In this document: positions 26,006 through 33,962 of the stretch, piece after piece
Layout of the letters: each line of letters starts with the position of its first letter
Numbering within the stretch: the first letter of the stretch is position 1
Assembly: GCA_018699735.1 (NCBI GenBank)
Contig: JABIRP010000011.1
Location: 1-37,037 of the forward strand
Reading direction: 5' to 3'
DNA from: Rhodospirillaceae bacterium
Lineage (GTDB): Bacteria; Pseudomonadota; Alphaproteobacteria; Thalassobaculales; Thalassobaculaceae
DNA length: 37,037 nucleotides
The notes under the pieces: model-generated
Told to the model about the DNA's origin: nothing
What the model saw: the letters and a program-made list of their open reading frames with translations, nothing else
Database searches by the model: none
Position numbers and translations under genes: made by a program

Positions 26006-27118
26006 ATGACGAGCTCGCCGATCCTGAAGCGCCTGATAAAGGCGGCGACTGTAGTAACGGTGCTGTTGGCTGTCGTCTTGTTCGGCCCAGACTTGAACCG
26101 AGCGACCAGTCTTGTCGATGTGCAGATCAATCAAGCGCATGCGCAGACGGGCGGCAATGTCCCCGGCAATGTTCAGGGCCGCTTGAGCGAAGCCGAAATC
26201 TGGCGGCGAATTCGCCAAGGCAACCCAGGAATGGTTACGATACCCGACAAACAAGCCGGGATCATGATCCAGTCCAAGGGTGAGGCATGGCGCCTATTTC
26301 GGACTGAGACACTCGGTGCTTTCGGCGTGTTGATGCTCTTCGGCGCGATCACCTTCTGTTTGATGTTCTATCTTGGTCGTGGTCGCGTCCGTATTGAACA
26401 AGGCTGGAGCGGTCGAATTATTGAGCGTTTCAACGACCTCGAAAGATTTGCTCATTGGTTGGTGGCCGTTAGCTTCATAATTCTCGGTCTGACTGGCCTC
26501 AATATCCTCTATGGCCGGGACGTCATCATGCCCTTGCTCGGGCCAGAGGCGTTTTCCACGCTTACCGAATTGGGCAAGCTTGCGCATAACTATGTTGGTT
26601 TCGCTTTCATGGTTGGCCTGGCGTTGATCTTCGTGCTGTGGGTTAAAAACAATTTTCCAAACCAGCATGATTTAGTCTGGCTGGCCAAATTCGGGGGGCT
26701 GTTTTCCAAGCACTCTCACCCTCCGGCTAAGAAATTCAATGCCGGCCAAAAGATCCTGTTCTGGCTCATCATTCTGGGCGGAACCTCGGTTAGCGTAACC
26801 GGTGTGGCCTTGATCTTCCCATTCCAGTTCGAGATGTTCGGACCTACCTTCGCAGTGATGAACACCCTCGGATTGGATCTGCCAACGACCCTGACGGCAA
26901 TGGAAGAGATGCAACTGTCGCAGCTGTGGCACTCGATCATGGCCTTGGTCATGATCGCGGTTGTGATTGGCCATATCTATATCGGGTCACTCGGTATGGA
27001 AGGCGCCTTTGATGCGATGGGGTCGGGCGAGGTTGATGAAAATTGGGCGCGCGAGCACCACTCGCTCTGGGTCGAGGAACAGGAGAAAGCTGGATCTTCG
27101 GCGCAGGGTGACGACTGA
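26006..27118 (+). CDS. Formate dehydrogenase cytochrome b (gamma) subunit
   Basis: A 370-residue membrane subunit that passes electrons to the quinone pool through two b hemes. The first 47 residues look like a signal sequence (hydrophobic 12-28, AHAQ at 44-47), followed by a soluble segment. Membrane spans lie at about 104-124, 148-170, 193-213, 249-272 and 306-328. Candidate heme ligands are His150, His194, His309 and His323. The C terminus EGAFDAMGSGEVDENWAREHH matches the family. A GGAAGGA site lies 12 bases upstream. The next gene begins 9 bases after the stop. Confidence 0.94.
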   Translation: MTSSPILKRLIKAATVVTVLLAVVLFGPDLNRATSLVDVQINQAHAQTGGNVPGNVQGRLSEAEIWRRIRQGNPGMVTIPDKQAGIMIQSKGEAWRLFRTETLGAFGVLMLFGAITFCLMFYLGRGRVRIEQGWSGRIIERFNDLERFAHWLVAVSFIILGLTGLNILYGRDVIMPLLGPEAFSTLTELGKLAHNYVGFAFMVGLALIFVLWVKNNFPNQHDLVWLAKFGGLFSKHSHPPAKKFNAGQKILFWLIILGGTSVSVTGVALIFPFQFEMFGPTFAVMNTLGLDLPTTLTAMEEMQLSQLWHSIMALVMIAVVIGHIYIGSLGMEGAFDAMGSGEVDENWAREHHSLWVEEQEKAGSSAQGDD

Positions 27119-27127
27119 CCGCGTGGC

Positions 27128-28522
27128 ATGTTTGATCAAGTCGGACCGACCCTGACAGGCTTGGCGTTGTCGATCGGCATCGCGGCATTCGGTATTTCAG
27201 CAGCGATGGAGGCCAAGGCCGAATTGGTTGGCCATGGCGGGCCGGTCCGCGACATCGCAATTTCTCCGGATGGCGGTGGTGTGCTGAGTGCCGGTTTCGA
27301 CTATCGCGTCATTCTTTGGGATACCAAGCAGGAGCTTGCTCGCCGGGTCTTCTTTGGCCACGACGCGGCGGTCAATGCTGTCGCATTCGCACCGGATGGC
27401 CGGCACGCGGTCTCGGCCGGCGCTGACGGCAAGGTCATCCTTTGGAAGGTCGCCGGGCGAGACCCGGTTCGGGTCTTTCAAGGACACGTTGGCAAAGTCG
27501 CGAGTGTGGCGGTCTCGCTTGATGGCCGGCTTGCCGCATCGGGTGGGTTTGATGGGACAGTTCGGGTTTGGGATTTGTTTGAGGAAATGGGTGAGCCGCT
27601 GATCTACAAGGGTCACACAGGCCCAGTGAATGGCATCGCTTTTTTACCCGATGGCCGCCGGCTCGCTACCGGAGGGTACGATGGGACGGTGCGCCTCTGG
27701 TCGCTTGAGGACGTGACAGGTGGCAGGGAGACCTTCGCAAATCTTGGGTTCTCGGTGAATTTCGTCGTTGTGACAGCCGATGGAAATTCGCTGGTGACCG
27801 CCGGCACTGATGAAGCGGTGCGAGTCTTTGATCTCATAAGCGGATCTGAGACCAAGATCCTGCTCGGCCACCGGGCCCCAGTGCTCGCCATTGCTGTTTC
27901 GCCGGATGGACGGCGGTTCGCCACCGGCGGCGCGCGGGGTCAGGTGATTCTCTGGTCATTTGCCAGTACTAAACCGGTCTGGGAAGCGGTTCGCCACAAG
28001 GGGCCGGTCTGGTCTCTTGCTTTTGCGCCTGACAGTAGCCGTCTGATGTCGGCGGGTATCGATGGCCGTATCAAGACCTGGCGGGCCGACGATGGGACGG
28101 AGCTTGGGGCGCGGATCGCGGCCGTGGCTTCGAGACCGGAGGAAGAGGGCCTGGAAGGCGAGCTTAAGCGCGGCGCAGTACTGTTCCGTAAATGCCGAGC
28201 CTGCCATTCACTTGCGGCAAACGATCAAAACCGAGCCGGTCCAACGCTTTACGGTGTGATTGGCCGCCGTGTTGGCACCGCACCCGGGTACCCCTATTCC
28301 CCGGCCTTACTGAAGAGTTCGATCGTCTGGAGCCCGTCGGAGATTAGCCGCCTGTTTGATGAGGGCCCTGACGTCGTGACGCCCGGCACCAAGATGCCAT
28401 TGCAACGGCTTACGAATGCCGAAGACCGCGCGGCTCTAGTCGCGTATATTGAGTATGCCACCCGGGAATTTGCCACCCGGCGGGCGGGCGCACCGCTGGT
28501 GAAGAAGGAGAAGAAGCAATGA
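27128..28522 (+). CDS. Secreted WD40 beta-propeller / cytochrome c fusion protein
   Basis: A 464-residue fusion. Residues 1-31 look like a signal peptide ending in an AKA site, though the N-region has no Lys or Arg. Seven WD40 blades follow, at about 34-66, 77-107, 119-150, 161-193, 204-236, 246-278 and 289-320, each with an H-P-V/S-PDG-W-type pattern, enough to close one propeller. A class I cytochrome c domain runs from about 345 to 447, with heme motif CRACH (356-360) and probable axial ligand Met423 in GTKMPLQ. The heme requires export, so the propeller must be periplasmic. Its position nine bases after the cytochrome b subunit suggests a partner or electron acceptor of the dehydrogenase; this is inference. 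The ribosome site is weak, so translation may depend on coupling. Confidence 0.92.
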   Translation: MFDQVGPTLTGLALSIGIAAFGISAAMEAKAELVGHGGPVRDIAISPDGGGVLSAGFDYRVILWDTKQELARRVFFGHDAAVNAVAFAPDGRHAVSAGADGKVILWKVAGRDPVRVFQGHVGKVASVAVSLDGRLAASGGFDGTVRVWDLFEEMGEPLIYKGHTGPVNGIAFLPDGRRLATGGYDGTVRLWSLEDVTGGRETFANLGFSVNFVVVTADGNSLVTAGTDEAVRVFDLISGSETKILLGHRAPVLAIAVSPDGRRFATGGARGQVILWSFASTKPVWEAVRHKGPVWSLAFAPDSSRLMSAGIDGRIKTWRADDGTELGARIAAVASRPEEEGLEGELKRGAVLFRKCRACHSLAANDQNRAGPTLYGVIGRRVGTAPGYPYSPALLKSSIVWSPSEISRLFDEGPDVVTPGTKMPLQRLTNAEDRAALVAYIEYATREFATRRAGAPLVKKEKKQ

Positions 28523-28650
28523 AAGCGTTTCTGGCCTCGCTGGTTGCGATCGTGGTTGTAGCAGCAGTCGCCTATATCGCACTCGATCAGTTCGACAACA
28601 GCTCTCAGGCTGTGTACCAGTCGAAACAGGGCTCGGTGCGTCTCAACTGA
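28519..28650 (+). CDS. 43-residue single-span membrane peptide
   Basis: A small gene whose ATG overlaps the WD40-cytochrome c stop (ATGA), with an AGAAGGAGAAGAAG site directly before it. The 43-residue product starts MKAFLASLVAIVVVAAVAYIAL, one membrane span or uncleaved signal anchor, followed by a polar tail of about 21 residues ending SVRLN. The spacing to the next gene is 7 bases. I do not recognise a named family. It could anchor or assemble the cytochrome c or the dehydrogenase, as small subunits of respiratory complexes often do; this is inference. Confidence 0.75.
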   Translation: MKAFLASLVAIVVVAAVAYIALDQFDNSSQAVYQSKQGSVRLN

Positions 28651-28657
28651 TCTGAAG

Positions 28658-29743
28658 ATGCGGGCATCGCCTCTGTATGTTCCGATACTGCTTCTGGTTC
28701 TCGCACTGCTTTGGCCGGCGGCACCGTCTCATGCGCACAAAACCAATGTAACCACCAGCCGCATATCGGTTTCCGGGCCACTCGTGCGGTATCGACTGCG
28801 GGTCTCGGCACATGATGCGGCGGTCGCAGTGGAAATCCCAACCGACCTCAAATCTCCAATCCCACGCGAACGCTTCGAGACGGCGGTTGGAGAACTCGAA
28901 GACTATTTCACCGGCCGCATGATGGTGACCGGCGATGGCGAGGCGTGCCCGCCGTCGATGTCGCTAAATCATGATGGCCTGCCGGAGTGGCTTGAAATCG
29001 ATCTCACGTTCACCTGTTCCGGTCCCCCGTCTAAACTGCGCGTGGATTTCCTGGTGTTTTTTCACGATATCGATCCGACCCACCGCAGCTTGGGCCGATT
29101 GACGCTGGCCGATGGCACCCGCCGGGAGTTCCTGTTCGACCGGGAGACAACTCGCCTGGACGTCGATCTTGCGGGCATGACCTCAGGGCAAGGAGCCGGT
29201 GAGCGCCTGGTCAGGCTGATCGTTCTAGGCGCGGAGCATATTGCGGGCGGATTCGATCATGTTCTGTTCCTTTTGATGTTGCTGGTCGCGGCTCCAGCCT
29301 TCGGCAGATTGGCGCTCATTGTCACCGCATTTACAGCCGCCCACAGCGTCACACTTGGCCTTGCCTGGTTCGGTGTGATCGAGCCGCCGGTTCGGCTGGT
29401 TGAGACCCTGATTGCCCTCTCGATTGCTTGGGTCGCGATCGAAAACCTGTTGGGGCTCGGTACCGGTCGGCGATGGGTCGTCGTCGGTGCCTTCGGCTTA
29501 GTGCACGGTCTTGGTTTTTATTCTGCCATGAGCGCGTTGGACCTGGATCGTGGGTCTGCGGCGCTCACCTTGTTCGGTTTCAATCTCGGGGTCGAGGTCG
29601 GGCAGCTTCTTGTCGTTGGCTTTGGTTTTGCCCTGTTGCTGACGGTTCGGGCGCGGCCATGGTATGGGATGGCGGTCCGCGCCGTTTCGCTCGCTACCCT
29701 GTTCGCGGCCGGTTGGTGGATCGCCGAGCGCGCCATCCTATGA
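28658..29743 (+). CDS. HupE/UreJ-like membrane protein
   Basis: A 361-residue protein with a signal peptide (1-26, cleavage near AHA), a periplasmic domain to about 185, and a C-terminal membrane domain with six or so spans. The membrane part holds HupE/UreJ_2 motifs: EHIAGGFDHVLFLLMLL (His194, Asp200, His201), TAFTAAHSVTLGLA, FGLVHGLGFYSAM and FGFNLGVEVGQL. HupE and UreJ proteins are linked to nickel uptake for hydrogenase and urease; the longer family with a periplasmic domain is uncharacterised. No nickel enzyme is nearby, so transport of another metal, or a role in the formate dehydrogenase locus, is possible. The ribosome site is weak. Confidence 0.88.
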   Translation: MRASPLYVPILLLVLALLWPAAPSHAHKTNVTTSRISVSGPLVRYRLRVSAHDAAVAVEIPTDLKSPIPRERFETAVGELEDYFTGRMMVTGDGEACPPSMSLNHDGLPEWLEIDLTFTCSGPPSKLRVDFLVFFHDIDPTHRSLGRLTLADGTRREFLFDRETTRLDVDLAGMTSGQGAGERLVRLIVLGAEHIAGGFDHVLFLLMLLVAAPAFGRLALIVTAFTAAHSVTLGLAWFGVIEPPVRLVETLIALSIAWVAIENLLGLGTGRRWVVVGAFGLVHGLGFYSAMSALDLDRGSAALTLFGFNLGVEVGQLLVVGFGFALLLTVRARPWYGMAVRAVSLATLFAAGWWIAERAIL

Positions 29744-29755
29744 GAAGGAAGTCCC

Positions 29756-30421
29756 ATGACACTCGAGGCCCTTTTGTTCGATTTGGATGGGACGCTGGTC
29801 GGCACCCACGAGAACCACTTTCGCGCCACGGTCGACGCCCTTGCGGGATTTGGCCAAACAATCGACCGCCAACGCTATGAAGATCGGGTCAATGGCGGAA
29901 ACAACGATGATATTCGCCGATACTTCTTTCCCGAAGATCCAGATGGTGCAGGCCGACGATACGTTGCCTTGAAGGAGGAAATATTTCGCCGCTCTCTTGG
30001 GATCTTGGAACCAATTGCCGGGTTGCGCGCGGTGCTTTCGACGGCCAGTGCACGCGGCCTGGGCTTGGCAGTCGTCACCAACGCGCCAACAGAGAACGTT
30101 GCCGCCATGCTGCCGGCCCTCGGTCTCGACGGCGCCTTCGATGAGATCGTGATCGGTGATGAACTCGAACGCGGTAAGCCCGACCCGCTGCCGTATCGTG
30201 TGGCGCTGGAGCAGTTGGGTGTCGGGGCCGAGGCGGCTATTGGTTTCGAAGATTCTCCAAGTGGCCTTCGGGCCCTGTCCGGGGCCGGGGTTTATGCGGT
30301 TGGAATCGCGTCCTCGCAGCCGGCCGCCACCTTGATCGCGGCTGGGGCTGACATTGTTGTCGACGACTATCTGGACCCGAAGGTGCTTGCGCTATTGCAG
30401 AGTGGCCCACCGGCCTTATAG
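29756..30421 (+). CDS. HAD-family hydrolase, phosphoglucomutase/phosphatase-like
   Basis: A 221-residue HAD subfamily IA hydrolase. The motifs are DLDGT with nucleophile Asp9 and acid Asp11, VVTNAP (motif II), the Lys in GKPDP (motif III) and FEDSPSGLRA (motif IV). The cap domain between motifs I and II is the helical type of beta-phosphoglucomutase-like enzymes. The substrate is probably a small phosphorylated metabolite and cannot be named. It lies 12 bases after the HupE-like gene with GAAGGAAG upstream, so it is likely the last gene of the formate dehydrogenase operon, though its role there is unclear. A palindromic repeat follows. Confidence 0.9.
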   Translation: MTLEALLFDLDGTLVGTHENHFRATVDALAGFGQTIDRQRYEDRVNGGNNDDIRRYFFPEDPDGAGRRYVALKEEIFRRSLGILEPIAGLRAVLSTASARGLGLAVVTNAPTENVAAMLPALGLDGAFDEIVIGDELERGKPDPLPYRVALEQLGVGAEAAIGFEDSPSGLRALSGAGVYAVGIASSQPAATLIAAGADIVVDDYLDPKVLALLQSGPPAL

Positions 30422-30440
30422 CGCGGTCATATCTCTCTCT

Positions 30441-30518
30441 CGTCATCCCGGGCGAAGACCCGGGGTCCTCCTCCGGAGAAAGCTCGCCCGAAGATCCCGG
30501 ATCAAGTCCGGGATGACG
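30441..30518. repeat. Palindromic intergenic repeat, CGTCATCCCGGA family, copy 3
   Basis: This runs from CGTCATCCCGGGC to AGTCCGGGATGACG over 78 bases, with arms closely matching copy 1 at 5947. The spacer differs and contains its own short hairpin. It lies 20 bases after the HAD gene and may mark the end of the operon. Confidence 0.8.
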
Positions 30519-30670
30519 TTATGTGCGACGGTACAGGGGAGCGTGAAGAGTAATTTCCCCTTGCTCGCCATCGTGGCTTAAAGTACATCGGAAGTAGGGA
30601 TAGTTACATATGAAACTAATTGCGGTGAAAGCGGAATTTAATCCGCCTCACTTGCATGGGAGGGAATACC

Positions 30671-31645
30671 ATGGCCAAGGCATTCGCATCGGCGGCCGAT
30701 CTCGACGAAAAGAAGGAAACTTTCGCCAAACTTGCTGATGGCGTTTATGCCTTCACCGCCGAAGGCGATCCGAACACCGGTGTGATCATAGGCGATCACG
30801 GTGTAATGGTAATCGACGCGCGGGCAACGCCTGTGCTGGCCCGTGAGTTGATGGACCAGATCGCGACGGTTACCGACAAGCCGGTGACCCACGTCATGCT
30901 GACCCATTATCACGCGGTCCGGGTCATGGGTGCCTCGGGATACAACGCCAATCACATCATCGCCTCAAAGGACACCCTCGATCTGATCGAGGAGCGCGGC
31001 GAGCAGGATTTTAAAAGCGAGGTCGATCGCTTCCCACGGCTGTTCCGCTCGGTCGAATCCGTGCCTGGACTCACTTGGCCAGATGTTGTCGTCGATGGCA
31101 CCCTGACCGTGCGTTTCGGCGGCCGCGATCTTGTCATCAAACAGGTCGGTCGCGGCCATACCAAGGGCGACACCATCGTCTGGTTGCCAGAAGACCGAAT
31201 TCTGTTCGCCGGTGACCTGGTTGAAGAGGGGGCAACACCCTATTGCGGCGATGCTTATCTGAACGACTGGCCGCAGACCCTGAACAATCTCTTGGCGCTC
31301 AACCCCGAACAGATGGTCCCCGGCCGGGGTGAGGCCATGCGCATCGAACACGAGTGCATCCGCGCCATCGAAGGCACCCGCAGTTTCGTAACCGACATGA
31401 TGTCTTCGGTGCGTATGGGCTTTGCCGCGGGCAAGTCGCTAAACGACGTTTATGTCGACACCCACCGGGTTCTAAAGCCGAAATACGGCGATTGGGTGAT
31501 CTTCGAGCATTGCCTGCCGTTCAACATCAGCCGCGCGTTTGATGAGGCGAGCGGGATCGTCGATCCTCGGATCTGGACAGCAGAGCGCGACAATGACATG
31601 TGGCATTCGCTGCAGGACGCGTTGAAAGAACTCGACGACGACTAA
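30671..31645 (+). CDS. Metallo-beta-lactamase-fold hydrolase with altered metal motif
   Basis: A 324-residue protein with the metallo-beta-lactamase fold. The usual HxHxDH motif reads HYHAVR (His79, His81, Val83, Arg84), so the Asp and third His, which bind the second metal, are gone. Later ligands His163 (GRGHTKGD) and Asp182 (LFAGDLVEEG) remain. A single-metal site is therefore expected. GGGAGGG precedes the ATG at 30671, which is preferred over an in-frame ATG at 30656. It lies 17 bases before an FAD monooxygenase and a DUF2783 gene, and probably acts on a product or substrate of that enzyme, for instance as an esterase or lactonase; this is inference. Confidence 0.88.
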   Translation: MAKAFASAADLDEKKETFAKLADGVYAFTAEGDPNTGVIIGDHGVMVIDARATPVLARELMDQIATVTDKPVTHVMLTHYHAVRVMGASGYNANHIIASKDTLDLIEERGEQDFKSEVDRFPRLFRSVESVPGLTWPDVVVDGTLTVRFGGRDLVIKQVGRGHTKGDTIVWLPEDRILFAGDLVEEGATPYCGDAYLNDWPQTLNNLLALNPEQMVPGRGEAMRIEHECIRAIEGTRSFVTDMMSSVRMGFAAGKSLNDVYVDTHRVLKPKYGDWVIFEHCLPFNISRAFDEASGIVDPRIWTAERDNDMWHSLQDALKELDDD

Positions 31646-31662
31646 GGGCGGAGGCAGCCTCC

Positions 31663-33345
31663 ATGGGAAGCTATGATTATCCGCGCTACGATTATGTCCG
31701 ACCCGAGGCGCTGAACGCCAACGCGCCGGAGCGTCATCCTGTGGTTATCGTTGGGGCGGGCCCGGTCGGCCTCTCGGCGGCGGCGGATTTCGCTTTGCGC
31801 GGGGTTGAGACGGTCGTGCTCGACGACGACGACACGGTCTCGCTCGGCAGCCGGGCGATCTGCTGGTCGAAACGCACGCTGGAGATCTTCGACCGTCTTG
31901 GTGCCGGCGAGCGCATGCTGGACACGGGCGTGCTGTGGAAGCTCGGTCGCATCTTCCACGGCGAGGATGAACTCTACAATTTCGACATGCTGCCCGAGCC
32001 GGGCCACCGCATGCCGGCCTTCGTTAACCTGCAACAGTATTACACCGAGGAGTATCTGGTCGATCGGGTGAACGAACTCGGCAGAACGGAAATTCGCTGG
32101 AAGAACAAAGTCATCGGTGTTTCGATGCTTGAGGATGGCGGTGCCAAGCTAGAGGTAGAGACGCCGGACGGGCGATATATGATCGAGGCCGATTATGTGT
32201 TGGCGGCAGACGGGGTGCGCAGTGAGATTCGCCGGCAGATGGGGCTGGATTTCAAAGGCAAGGTGTTCGAGGACCGTTTCCTGATCGCCGACATCCAAAT
32301 GAAGGCGGACTTCCCCTCAGAGCGCTGGTTCTGGTTTGAGCCTCCCTTCCACAAGGGTCAATCAGTCCTGCTGCATCGCCAGGCCGACAATGTCTTCCGT
32401 GTCGATTTCCAGCTTCCCTCCAGTGTCGATCCGGACGAAGAAAAGAAACCGGAGAACGTCATCCCCCGCCTGAAAGCCATGTTCGGCCCTGAAGTGGCGT
32501 TCGATCTGGAATGGGTCAGCGTCTACACCTTCACCTGCCGGCGCATGGAGCGGTTCCGGCATGGCCCGGTGTTCTTCGTTGGCGACAGTGCCCATGTGGT
32601 CAGTCCCTTCGGCGCGCGGGGCGGCAATGGCGGAGTGCAGGATACAGACAATCTGGTCTGGAAGATGTGCCTGGTCATGCAGGGCGCAGCACCGGATCGC
32701 CTTCTCGATACCTACGATGACGAGCGTCTGCCGGCGACCGATGAGAACCTGCTGAACTCGACCCGTAGCACGGACTTCCTTACCCCTAAGTCCCAGGCCT
32801 CCCTGGATTTTCGCCAAGCGGTTCTGGCGCTGGCAAAGCGCCATGATTTTGCCCGCCGTTTGGTTAATTCCGGGCGATTGTCCCTGCCGCATACATACGT
32901 CGACACACCGCTTTCTACGCCTGACGTGGACGGGTTCTCCGGGACCATGCAGCCGGGCTCTCCCGCCGCCGACGCGCCGGTCGCGTTCGATGGCAAGGCC
33001 GGCTGGCTGCTGAATGCGCTGGATGGCGATTTCACGTTGATGGTGTTCGCTGATGCGGTGGGGCGCGAAATCGTAGCGTCACTAGCCGGCGGCTCTCCGT
33101 CGGTAAGAACCCTGCTCGTCTCGACACAGTCAGGCGAACTCGAAGACGGGCGGGTGGTTGTGGATGTCGATGGCCTAGCCCGCGAGCGCTATGACGCCGA
33201 GCCTGGAACTGTCTATCTGATCCGCCCGGATCAGCACGTGGCCGCCCGCTGGCGACAGATCGATTTGAATAAGCTGCAAGCGGCTTTATCGCGTGCAACC
33301 GCGACCGGTGCTGCCTCGACCGCTCGGCATGCAGTGGGAGGTTGA
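31663..33345 (+). CDS. FAD-dependent aromatic hydroxylase-type monooxygenase
   Basis: A 560-residue group A flavoprotein monooxygenase. The dinucleotide loop VIVGAGPVGLSAA is at 28-40, the DG motif near ADGVRSEIRR at about 184-193, and the second FAD motif FFVGDSAHVVSPFGARGGNGGVQD has GD at 307-308. A thioredoxin-like C-terminal domain ends in YLIRPDQHVAARW at about 518-530, as in phenol and 3-(3-hydroxyphenyl)propionate hydroxylases. It should hydroxylate an aromatic acid or phenol with NAD(P)H and O2; the substrate is unknown. GGCGGAGG lies before the ATG at 31663. The DUF2783 gene follows after 3 bases. Confidence 0.9.
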   Translation: MGSYDYPRYDYVRPEALNANAPERHPVVIVGAGPVGLSAAADFALRGVETVVLDDDDTVSLGSRAICWSKRTLEIFDRLGAGERMLDTGVLWKLGRIFHGEDELYNFDMLPEPGHRMPAFVNLQQYYTEEYLVDRVNELGRTEIRWKNKVIGVSMLEDGGAKLEVETPDGRYMIEADYVLAADGVRSEIRRQMGLDFKGKVFEDRFLIADIQMKADFPSERWFWFEPPFHKGQSVLLHRQADNVFRVDFQLPSSVDPDEEKKPENVIPRLKAMFGPEVAFDLEWVSVYTFTCRRMERFRHGPVFFVGDSAHVVSPFGARGGNGGVQDTDNLVWKMCLVMQGAAPDRLLDTYDDERLPATDENLLNSTRSTDFLTPKSQASLDFRQAVLALAKRHDFARRLVNSGRLSLPHTYVDTPLSTPDVDGFSGTMQPGSPAADAPVAFDGKAGWLLNALDGDFTLMVFADAVGREIVASLAGGSPSVRTLLVSTQSGELEDGRVVVDVDGLARERYDAEPGTVYLIRPDQHVAARWRQIDLNKLQAALSRATATGAASTARHAVGG

Positions 33346-33348
33346 GGT

Positions 33349-33540
33349 ATGGAACTCAAGACCGATCCGAATATCGAACGCCCGGATGATTTTTATGAAG
33401 CGTTGATCGAGGCCCACCTCGGCCTCTCGGATGAGGAAAGCCGACAGCTTAACGCCCGGTTGATCCTGTTATTGGCGAACCAGATTGGGGATTTGGAAGT
33501 GCTGCGAGCGGCGATAAAAGAGGCGCGAGAAGGTCTATAG
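33349..33540 (+). CDS. DUF2783 family small protein
   Basis: A 63-residue soluble, mainly helical protein (FYEALIEAHLGLSDEESRQLNARLILLLANQIGDLEVLRAAIKEA). It matches the DUF2783 family, whose members usually lie beside FAD monooxygenases of the type upstream. The start is 3 bases after the monooxygenase stop, with GGGAGGTTGAGG before it, so the two are coupled. Its role may be as a small partner of the monooxygenase; this is inferred from linkage only. Confidence 0.85.
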   Translation: MELKTDPNIERPDDFYEALIEAHLGLSDEESRQLNARLILLLANQIGDLEVLRAAIKEAREGL

Positions 33541-33550
33541 GCTGGCTCTT

Positions 33551-33652
33551 CGTCATCCTGAGGTGCGAGCGCAGCGAGCCTCGAAGGACGCACGCCGGTA
33601 TCAGCTTGCGCCCTTCGAGGCCCTCCCGTTGGTCGGGCACCTCAGGATGACG
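33551..33652. repeat. Palindromic intergenic repeat, CGTCATCCTGAGG family
   Basis: Sixteen-base perfect terminal inverted repeats (CGTCATCCTGAGGTGC at 33551-33566, complement at 33637-33652) enclose an internal inverted pair CCTCGAAGG / CCTTCGAGG. The whole 102-base element can fold into a long hairpin. It is a different family from the elements at 5947, 7747 and 30441, and is of a type found widely in alphaproteobacterial genomes. It sits between the convergent DUF2783 and Lrp-domain genes. Confidence 0.85.
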
Positions 33653-33663
33653 AGGGCCCGACC

Positions 33664-33906
33664 TTACGAAAACGCCTTGAACGTGATCATGGTAAAGGTG
33701 TCCTTCACCCCGGCCAATCGCTGCACTTTCTCGTTCACGAAATGCCCGACATCGCTTCCGTCGTCGAGATAGCATTTGAGCAACAAGTCGTATTGGCCTG
33801 ACGTCGAGTACACTTCAGATATCTCATCGATATCGGTCGCCGCTTTGTCGGCGACATCGTAGGAACGGCCGAGTTCACATTTCACTTGAACGAAGATCGT
33901 CTGCAT
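33664..33906 (-). CDS. Stand-alone Lrp/AsnC ligand-binding (RAM) domain protein
   Basis: An 80-residue protein made up of just the ligand-binding half of Lrp/AsnC regulators: a ferredoxin-like fold with VQVKCELGRSYDVADKAAT, SEVYSTSGQYDLLLKCYLDDGSDVGHFV and a C-terminal VKDTFTMITFK. There is no DNA-binding helix-turn-helix. Family members form oligomers that bind amino acids or other small effectors and may modulate partner proteins. GAGGA lies before the ATG. It is downstream of, and on the same strand as, the phosphotransferase gene, 56 bases away. Confidence 0.9.
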   Translation of the reverse strand: MQTIFVQVKCELGRSYDVADKAATDIDEISEVYSTSGQYDLLLKCYLDDGSDVGHFVNEKVQRLAGVKDTFTMITFKAFS

Positions 33907-33962
33907 CGGTTAGTCCTCGATTGGTACAGCCCGCGCCATGGTCCTCCGCGAGCGGTGGAAAA

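Noticed and set aside
27116-27130. In-frame link between the cytochrome b stop codon and the WD40-cytochrome c start
   Set aside because: The two frames are the same, so readthrough would fuse them, but there is no readthrough signal and a one-in-three chance explains it.
30631-30646. Near-palindrome GCGGAATTTAATCCGC upstream of the metallo-beta-lactamase-fold gene
   Set aside because: Five-base arms in a region with no recognised regulator are too weak to call an operator.
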